Below, in pieces: positions 6,888 to 10,946 of a stretch of 10,946 nucleotides of DNA. The stretch comes from an uncultured Bacillota bacterium (GTDB lineage: Bacteria; Bacillota; Clostridia; Peptostreptococcales; Anaerovoracaceae). Numbering within the stretch: the stretch's first letter is position 1; each line of letters starts with the position of its first letter. A model generated the notes under the pieces. It was not told the DNA's origin, did not search any database, and saw only the letters and a list, made by a program, of their open reading frames with translations. The DNA lies in NCBI GenBank assembly GCA_949287115.1, contig CASEFF010000157.1, positions 1-10,946 of the forward strand. The letters are read 5' to 3'. Both the position numbers and the translations under genes were made by a program.

Positions 6888-8109
6888 CCTCATCGCCTCC
6901 GGCTTCCGCTGCATCTCCGTCTTCTTCCGTGATCTCTTCCGGCTCTTCTTCGGCGTACTCTGCCGTATCGTCCGTTTCGACCGCTTCGTCTTCATCCACG
7001 TATTGTATGCCGTCGTCATCGTACTCTTCGAAGTCTTCGTAAACTTCTTCATCCGTCTCGTCATCGAAGTCCCCGTCGAAATACTGACTGTGGCTCTTTA
7101 TATCTATCTTCCAGCCGCACAGCCTTGCCGCCAGCCTTACGTTCTGTCCGGATTTTCCTATGGCGAGGGAAAGCTGATAATCAGGGACAACTACCGTTGC
7201 CTCCTTTTCTTCGTCATCGGTGATGACTTCCTCCACCTTTGCCGGACTGAGCACGTTCCTTATCAGGATCTTCGGATCATCATCCCATGTCGTGATGTCT
7301 ATCTTCTCTCCGAAAAGCTCGTCCACGACATTTCTCACTCTGGAACCGCCCGTTCCCACGCATGCTCCTACGGGATCGACATTCTCATCTTCTGTATATA
7401 CCGCGATCTTCGTTCTTGAGCCCGCTTCCCTTGCTATGCTCTTTATCACGACAGTTCCGTCTTCGATCTCCGGAACCTCCAGCTCGAAGAGCTTTTCCAC
7501 AAATCCCGGATGGGTCCTTGACAGGAATATCTGAGGGCCTTTCGTACTCTTGCGCACATCCATTATGTACGCCTTTATCCTGTCATTGACTCTGTAGTGC
7601 TCACCTGATGCCCTCTCTCCCGCCACGAGGATGCCTTCGGTGTTTCCCATGTTCACGAATATGGTTTCATTGCTTATCCTCTGGACAACTCCCGTTATGA
7701 GCTCTCCCTGTCTGTCTATATAATTATCGAATACTATGCCTCTCTCGGCTTCCCTTATCCTCTGCACCACCACCTGCTTTGCAGTCTGGGCGGCTATCCT
7801 TCCGAAATCCTTTGGCGTCACCTGATATTCCACCACGTCGCCCACCTGATACCTCGGATCTATCTCGAGCGCTTCATCGATGGAGATCTGAGTGAACTCG
7901 TCCTCCACCTCTTCCACGACGTCTCTTCTCATGAGAACATCCACATCGCCTTCTTCTCTGTCGATGCTCACTCTGACGTTCTGCGCCGTACCGTAATTCT
8001 TCTTGTATGCCGACACAAGAGCCGACTCTATCGCCTCGATCAGCACATCCTTCGATATGCCCTTTTCTCTCACAAGATCATCTATTGCGCTTATGAATTC
8101 ACTGTTCAT
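6877..8109 (-). CDS. nusA: Transcription termination/antitermination factor NusA
   Basis: NusA binds RNA polymerase and nascent RNA and affects pausing, intrinsic termination and antitermination. The 410-residue protein has the N-terminal RNA-polymerase-binding domain (1-125, starting MNSEFISAIDDL), an S1 domain (about 135-200), KH1 (about 230-295, loop GTGG at 252-255) and KH2 (about 300-345, loop GKSG at 318-321). As is usual in Bacillota, the acidic repeat domains of E. coli NusA are absent. A strongly acidic, probably disordered tail of about 65 residues (346-410) makes it longer than the roughly 370-residue B. subtilis protein. The ATG at 8109 follows a GGGAGG site (8122-8127) at 12 nt. 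An in-frame start at 8184 lies inside rimP and adds 25 atypical residues. Only 20 nt separate it from rimP. Its own level may be set by the leader hairpin upstream of rimP. Confidence 0.96.
   Translation of the reverse strand: MNSEFISAIDDLVREKGISKDVLIEAIESALVSAYKKNYGTAQNVRVSIDREEGDVDVLMRRDVVEEVEDEFTQISIDEALEIDPRYQVGDVVEYQVTPKDFGRIAAQTAKQVVVQRIREAERGIVFDNYIDRQGELITGVVQRISNETIFVNMGNTEGILVAGERASGEHYRVNDRIKAYIMDVRKSTKGPQIFLSRTHPGFVEKLFELEVPEIEDGTVVIKSIAREAGSRTKIAVYTEDENVDPVGACVGTGGSRVRNVVDELFGEKIDITTWDDDPKILIRNVLSPAKVEEVITDDEEKEATVVVPDYQLSLAIGKSGQNVRLAARLCGWKIDIKSHSQYFDGDFDDETDEEVYEDFEEYDDDGIQYVDEDEAVETDDTAEYAEEEPEEITEEDGDAAEAGGDEVEK
6896..6900 (-). promoter_or_regulatory. Shine-Dalgarno site that decides the ylxR TTG start
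   Basis: GGAGG on the minus strand, inside the last codons of nusA, 8 nt before TTG (6885-6887). The spacing fits TTG well and is too short for the nearby ATG at 6891-6893. Confidence 0.6.
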
Positions 8110-8129
8110 TTTTATACTCAACCTCCCGT

Positions 8130-8603
8130 TTAAAAAACAACCGCCAGATTTGCCTTGGCGATCTCGGACAGCGAAAGCTCCCATTTCCTGCCGTCGTCAT
8201 CCGTGACCGTCACCACATCACCATCTATACCTTCCAGTACGCCATGTATGTTCTTCGTCCCGTCTTTGCCTTTATACAGCCTGATATCGACCTCTCTGCC
8301 GACGTATCGTTCATAATGCCCGCGCTTTACGAGTTTTCTGTCCATACCCGGCGAAGAGACCTCAAGGTAGTAATTCTGCTCTATCGGATCTTCTTCATCC
8401 AGCTTCTCGCTCAGGAACCTGCTGACCTTCTCGCAGTCTTCCGTACTTATGTAGGTACCTTCTTCCCTTCTGTCAACATAGACTCTCAGGAACCAGTCTC
8501 TTCCCTCTTTAACGAATTCACAGTCGTAGAGTTCGTAGCCTTCCTGTTCCAGAAATCCTGAGAGCAGCTCTTCCACCGTATCGGTTATCTTTTTTCTGGC
8601 CAT
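8130..8603 (-). CDS. rimP: Ribosome maturation factor RimP
   Basis: RimP binds the free 30S subunit and is needed for efficient maturation of its head and central regions. The 157-residue product matches the family's usual length of about 150. It has the two expected parts: an N-terminal alpha/beta domain ending in YYLEVSSPGMDRKL (78-91), the family signature, and an SH3-like barrel ending in SEIAKANL (146-153). The open frame continues to an ATG at 8696, but those 31 extra codons cover the leader hairpin and start only about 10 nt after the predicted transcription start with no Shine-Dalgarno site, so I use the ATG at 8603. That ATG has a modest purine-rich AGAGAG site upstream. It is the first gene of the operon. 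Confidence 0.94.
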   Translation of the reverse strand: MARKKITDTVEELLSGFLEQEGYELYDCEFVKEGRDWFLRVYVDRREEGTYISTEDCEKVSRFLSEKLDEEDPIEQNYYLEVSSPGMDRKLVKRGHYERYVGREVDIRLYKGKDGTKNIHGVLEGIDGDVVTVTDDDGRKWELSLSEIAKANLAVVF

Positions 8604-8632
8604 TTTGTTCTCTCTTTCGATATCGATCCCGC

Positions 8633-8650
8633 AGCGGTACAACGCCCGCT
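8633..8650 (-). other. Second small stem-loop in the rimP leader
   Basis: On the minus strand AGCGG (8646-8650) and CCGCT (8633-8637) can form a 5-bp GC-rich stem with an 8-nt loop between the attenuator-like hairpin and the rimP ribosome-binding site. It may just be chance. Confidence 0.3.
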
Positions 8651-8651
8651 C

Positions 8652-8685
8652 ACAAAAGTAAAGAGTGGGTGTTTCACCCACTCTT
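8652..8685 (-). terminator. Attenuator-like hairpin in the leader of the rimP-nusA operon
   Basis: On the minus strand AAGAGTGGGTG (8675-8685) pairs perfectly with CACCCACTCTT (8661-8671) around an AAA loop. With one bulged base the stem extends by an AGTA/TACT segment. The 3' arm runs into TTTACTTTTG, a U-rich but interrupted tract. It lies between the predicted promoter and rimP, about 20-45 nt after the predicted transcript start, so it would stop transcripts before the operon unless read through. NusA-dependent autoregulation by attenuation has been reported in B. subtilis, which makes such a role plausible here; the mechanism here is inference. Confidence 0.65.
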
Positions 8686-8712
8686 ACTAAAATCATTAGT
8701 TACATCGTAGCT

Positions 8713-8741
8713 ATATTAGCACATCATCATTGGAATTTCAA
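8713..8741 (-). promoter_or_regulatory. Sigma-A promoter of the rimP-nusA-infB operon
   Basis: On the minus strand the -35 TTGAAA (8736-8741) and -10 TAATAT (8713-8718) are 17 nt apart, and TGC immediately before the -10 makes it an extended -10 (TGCTAATAT). Predicted transcription start is near 8706, giving a leader of about 100 nt before the rimP ATG. Confidence 0.75.
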
Positions 8742-8796
8742 GGGTTTATGACAAAATTTTTATTGCGCGAAATATCGTTTTGTTTAAAATGACAAC

Positions 8797-8810
8797 TTTT
8801 ATTTATAAAA
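8797..8810. repeat. AT-rich inverted repeat in the oxidoreductase promoter
   Basis: TTTTATTTATAAAA is a perfect inverted repeat (6-bp arms, TT centre) lying over the -35 region of the plus-strand promoter. It could be an operator, but such AT-rich palindromes arise easily by chance. Confidence 0.3.
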
Positions 8811-8815
8811 TTTGG

Positions 8816-8824
8816 TGATATAAT
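8816..8824 (+). promoter_or_regulatory. Extended -10 promoter of the AOR gene
   Basis: TGATATAAT gives a consensus -10 (TATAAT, 8819-8824) with the TGn extension. No good -35 hexamer sits 16-18 nt upstream, which is normal for extended -10 promoters. The predicted start is near 8831, so the mRNA leader would be only about 19 nt, almost entirely the ribosome-binding site. The divergent rimP promoter is about 100 bp away. Confidence 0.7.
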
Positions 8825-8835
8825 ATATACAATAT

Positions 8836-8842
8836 AAGGAGG
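8836..8842 (+). promoter_or_regulatory. Consensus Shine-Dalgarno site of the AOR gene
   Basis: AAGGAGG, 7 nt before the ATG at 8850. It fixes the start and suggests strong translation. Confidence 0.85.
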
Positions 8843-8849
8843 CACCATT

Positions 8850-10865
8850 ATGTCTACAGAATACGGCGGATATATGGGCAAAGTCCTGAACATAAACCTT
8901 TCCACGCGCGAGGTCACAGAATACCCGTGGTCCGATGAAGAGCGCCGTCTTTTTATCGGCGGCAAGACCATGGCGGCCAAAATACTCGGCGATCGTCTTC
9001 AGAGCACGACAGAACCGTTTTCCGGGGAAAATCTGCTCGTCATCACCACCGGTCCTCTGACCGGTACCGGAGCTCCCAGCTCCAGTCGCTTCAATGTTTC
9101 CACCCTTTCTCCACAGACCGGGATCATAACGTCATCAAACTGCGGCGGCAACTTCGGCTATTATCTCAAAAAAGCAGGCCTTGACGGCCTGGTGATAGAA
9201 GGTCGCAGCGAACATCCGATCTGGCTGCACATAAAAAACGGCGACGTCGTATTCAACGATGCCGGCGATATGTGGGGCATGAAAACGGGAGAGGCGCAGA
9301 AAGCACTGGACGACAGGCTGGCAGAGCCAAACGGCAGACATGTCAAAAACGGCAAGCTCGTCATAGGCCCTGCCGGAGAAAACCTCGTCCTGTACTCAGC
9401 CATAGTCAGCAACGAACGTGTAGCGGGAAGAGGCGGCACCGGCGCCGTCATGGGCTGGAAGAACATAAAAGCCATAACCGCCGGCGGCAATCATCAGGTA
9501 TCCGTAGCCTTTCCCGAAAAGATGAAGTCTCTGAACAGAAAATGGTTCCGTTATCTGCGCAGCCATCCGCTGACGGGCGATCAGCTGCCGCGGCTCGGTA
9601 CTGCCGGCCTCGTATCCACGATGCAGATGAACGGTCAGCTTTCCACGAAAAACTACAATTACGGTCATTACGATGACTTTGAAAAGGTCAACGGCGAAAC
9701 GCTGGCCGAAGAATACAATATCGTCAACAGGGGATGTCTGACATGCCCGATAAAATGCGCCCGCACGGTGGAGGTCTGCGGCAAGCCGGTCAAGGGGCCG
9801 GAGCTTGAGACACTCGGTCTGCTGGGAGGAGGTATATTAAACAACGACCTTGAGGCTATCATCAGATGGAATTACGAGCTGAATGAGCTGGGGATCGATA
9901 CGATATCGGCAGCCAGCACTCTCGCATACGCCATGGAAGCCAACGAAAAAGGCCTCTGGGACAACGGTCTGACATTCGGCGACACGAAAGATATATCGAA
10001 GATCTGGGAAGATATCGCCTACAGGCGGGGCATCGGCGATGAGCTTGCCGACGGCAGCCGCCGCCTTGCCAACAAATACGGCGGAAAGGAATTCGCCATA
10101 AACGCCAAGGGAATGGAACTGGCAGCCTACGAGCCGCGACGTGCCGTAGGTCTCGGTCTCGGGTACGCCGTTTCAAACCGCGGAGGATGCCACCTCAACG
10201 GCGGCTACATGATACTGCTGGAAGGTCTCAGCATGAACGTGGATCCGCAGACGCCCCACGGCAAACCGGACATGACCATCATGTTCCAGGATCTGATGGA
10301 AGCCGTATCGGCTGCAGGACAATGTCTGTTCACGACATACGCATTCTTCCCGCCGCCTCTGATAAAAAGGCCCCACGCATGGTACACCAGAGCTTTCTGC
10401 AAAGCGGTCCCTGTCATGGGACCCGTACTGAGGCTCCTCAACAGGTTCCCCGGTATCATGTGTTTTAACATACCGGTCATATTCAATCAGTCAAAAGCGC
10501 TGAAGTACGCCACCGGTATGCCGATGAATTTCGGCAGGTTCTTCAAGGCGGGCAAACGCGCATATACGCTGGAGCGCCACATCAACGTGCGTTTCGGTAT
10601 AAGGCGCAGGGACGACTCGCTGCCTGCCAGGCTGACGGACGTGCCGCAGATCCCGGGCGATGAAAAGACGAAAGTTCCTCTGGAGCACATGAAGACGGTT
10701 TACTACCGCGCAAGAGGATGGACACAGGATGCCGTTCCTACTCCCGGGACGCTGAAAAGGCTGGGGCTTTCAGGACTGAAAAGCTACGAGCAGACATGTG
10801 AAGCGTTCCGGCGCGGAGATTTCATGCCGGATAACGGCGATGCTCCCGGCGCCCATGAGAAATGA
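8850..10865 (+). CDS. Aldehyde ferredoxin oxidoreductase family protein (tungsten-pyranopterin, [4Fe-4S])
   Basis: AOR-family enzymes oxidise aldehydes to carboxylic acids, usually passing electrons to ferredoxin, using a tungsten bis-pyranopterin and one [4Fe-4S] cluster; they are cytoplasmic and oxygen-sensitive. The 671-residue protein is complete. The N-terminal domain has GPLTGTGAPSSSRF (68-81) and RGGTGAVMGWKNIKAI (194-209), typical cofactor-binding segments. Cluster ligands are C296, C299 and C303 (CLTCPIKC) plus C492 (AAGQC). Other family segments are GPELET (317-322), NELGIDTIS (345-353) and NRGGCHLN with H448 (443-450). It is longer than the about 605-residue archaeal AOR, with extra sequence around 495-560. 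The start has a consensus ribosome-binding site, and a MoaD-like gene follows 19 nt after the stop. Substrate cannot be predicted; tungsten rather than molybdenum is inferred from the family. Confidence 0.92.
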   Translation: MSTEYGGYMGKVLNINLSTREVTEYPWSDEERRLFIGGKTMAAKILGDRLQSTTEPFSGENLLVITTGPLTGTGAPSSSRFNVSTLSPQTGIITSSNCGGNFGYYLKKAGLDGLVIEGRSEHPIWLHIKNGDVVFNDAGDMWGMKTGEAQKALDDRLAEPNGRHVKNGKLVIGPAGENLVLYSAIVSNERVAGRGGTGAVMGWKNIKAITAGGNHQVSVAFPEKMKSLNRKWFRYLRSHPLTGDQLPRLGTAGLVSTMQMNGQLSTKNYNYGHYDDFEKVNGETLAEEYNIVNRGCLTCPIKCARTVEVCGKPVKGPELETLGLLGGGILNNDLEAIIRWNYELNELGIDTISAASTLAYAMEANEKGLWDNGLTFGDTKDISKIWEDIAYRRGIGDELADGSRRLANKYGGKEFAINAKGMELAAYEPRRAVGLGLGYAVSNRGGCHLNGGYMILLEGLSMNVDPQTPHGKPDMTIMFQDLMEAVSAAGQCLFTTYAFFPPPLIKRPHAWYTRAFCKAVPVMGPVLRLLNRFPGIMCFNIPVIFNQSKALKYATGMPMNFGRFFKAGKRAYTLERHINVRFGIRRRDDSLPARLTDVPQIPGDEKTKVPLEHMKTVYYRARGWTQDAVPTPGTLKRLGLSGLKSYEQTCEAFRRGDFMPDNGDAPGAHEK

Positions 10866-10884
10866 GAAAGAAGGTGTGTAGAGC

Positions 10885-10946
10885 ATGGTAACGATCAAAC
10901 TGTTCGGATCACTGCGACTCAAGACGGGATTCAGGGAAATGCAGGC
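10885..10946 (+). CDS. MoaD/ThiS-like sulfur-carrier protein, 5' end only
   Basis: Only the first 20 codons fall in the window (MVTIKLFGSLRLKTGFREMQ). The opening strand MVTIKLFGSLR is typical of the beta-grasp MoaD family, the small subunit of molybdopterin synthase that donates sulfur to the pyranopterin dithiolene through a C-terminal Gly-Gly. That Gly-Gly end is outside the window. An AGAAGG-type ribosome-binding site lies about 10 nt before the ATG, and only 19 nt separate it from the AOR gene, so the two are almost certainly cotranscribed. MoaD-like genes beside AOR genes are common in anaerobes, and a role in making or tuning the AOR cofactor is the natural reading. ThiS-like function is less likely given the neighbour. 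Confidence 0.7.
   Translation, partial: MVTIKLFGSLRLKTGFREMQ

Noticed and set aside
6888..7064. Upstream extension of ylxR
   Set aside because: Its Lys/Arg/Thr/Ser-rich translation is just another frame of the acidic nusA tail, and YlxR proteins are about 90 residues.
8661..8685. The rimP leader hairpin acting as a terminator for plus-strand transcription
   Set aside because: In the plus direction the 3' arm is followed by ACTAAAATC with no T-tract, and no plus-strand gene ends nearby.
8604..8696. N-terminal extension of rimP, or a leader peptide starting at 8696
   Set aside because: The 31 codons coincide with the leader hairpin, begin about 10 nt after the predicted transcript start, and have no Shine-Dalgarno site; RimP has full family length without them.
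1..10946. CRISPR arrays, insertion sequences, tRNA or rRNA genes, attachment sites
   Set aside because: Reading through the sequence gave no spaced direct repeats, transposase-like proteins, terminal inverted repeats or tRNA-like cloverleaf sequence.

Overview
The window looks like a chromosome segment from an anaerobic member of the Bacillota, most likely class Clostridia. The reasons are the gene order of the translation/transcription operon (rimP-nusA-ylxR-ylxQ-infB-rbfA-DHH phosphoesterase-truB-ribF), strong purine-rich Shine-Dalgarno sites, sigma-A type promoters with extended -10 elements, and a tungsten-type aldehyde ferredoxin oxidoreductase, a strictly anaerobic enzyme. I cannot assign a genus. 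Base composition looks close to half G+C by eye (not counted).

Positions 1-196 lie downstream of the big operon. They hold a probable intrinsic terminator for ribF (142-170, minus strand) and a possible minus-strand promoter (7-36) firing leftward out of the window. I see no gene there.

Positions 197-8603 form one tightly packed minus-strand operon of nine genes, read from right to left: rimP, nusA, ylxR (rnpM), ylxQ, infB, rbfA, an nrnA-like DHH phosphoesterase, truB and ribF. Neighbours overlap (nusA/ylxR by 11 nt, ylxR/ylxQ by 20 nt, rbfA/nrnA by 4 nt) or lie 0-20 nt apart, so transcription and probably translation are coupled. The products join 30S maturation (RimP, RbfA), transcript elongation and termination (NusA), RNA-binding accessory proteins (YlxR, YlxQ), translation initiation (IF2), nanoRNA or cyclic-dinucleotide turnover (NrnA family), tRNA pseudouridylation (TruB) and FMN/FAD synthesis (RibF). 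Several starts differ from the longest open frame and are corrected here using Shine-Dalgarno position and family length.

Positions 8604-8849 are a divergent control region. On the minus strand there is a good promoter (-35 TTGAAA, 17 nt, extended -10 TGCTAATAT) followed by a leader of about 100 nt with an 11-bp hairpin and a U-rich 3' side, a likely attenuator for the nusA operon. On the plus strand there is an extended -10 promoter (TGATATAAT) and a consensus AAGGAGG site for the oxidoreductase gene.

Positions 8850-10946 carry a plus-strand accessory unit: a complete 671-residue AOR-family oxidoreductase and the first 20 codons of a MoaD/ThiS-like sulfur carrier, presumably serving synthesis of its pyranopterin cofactor. 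This is the only metabolic, lineage-variable part of the window. I found no CRISPR array, tRNA, rRNA, insertion sequence or clearly new defence-type system; the most interesting items are the operon leader hairpin and the AOR/MoaD unit.
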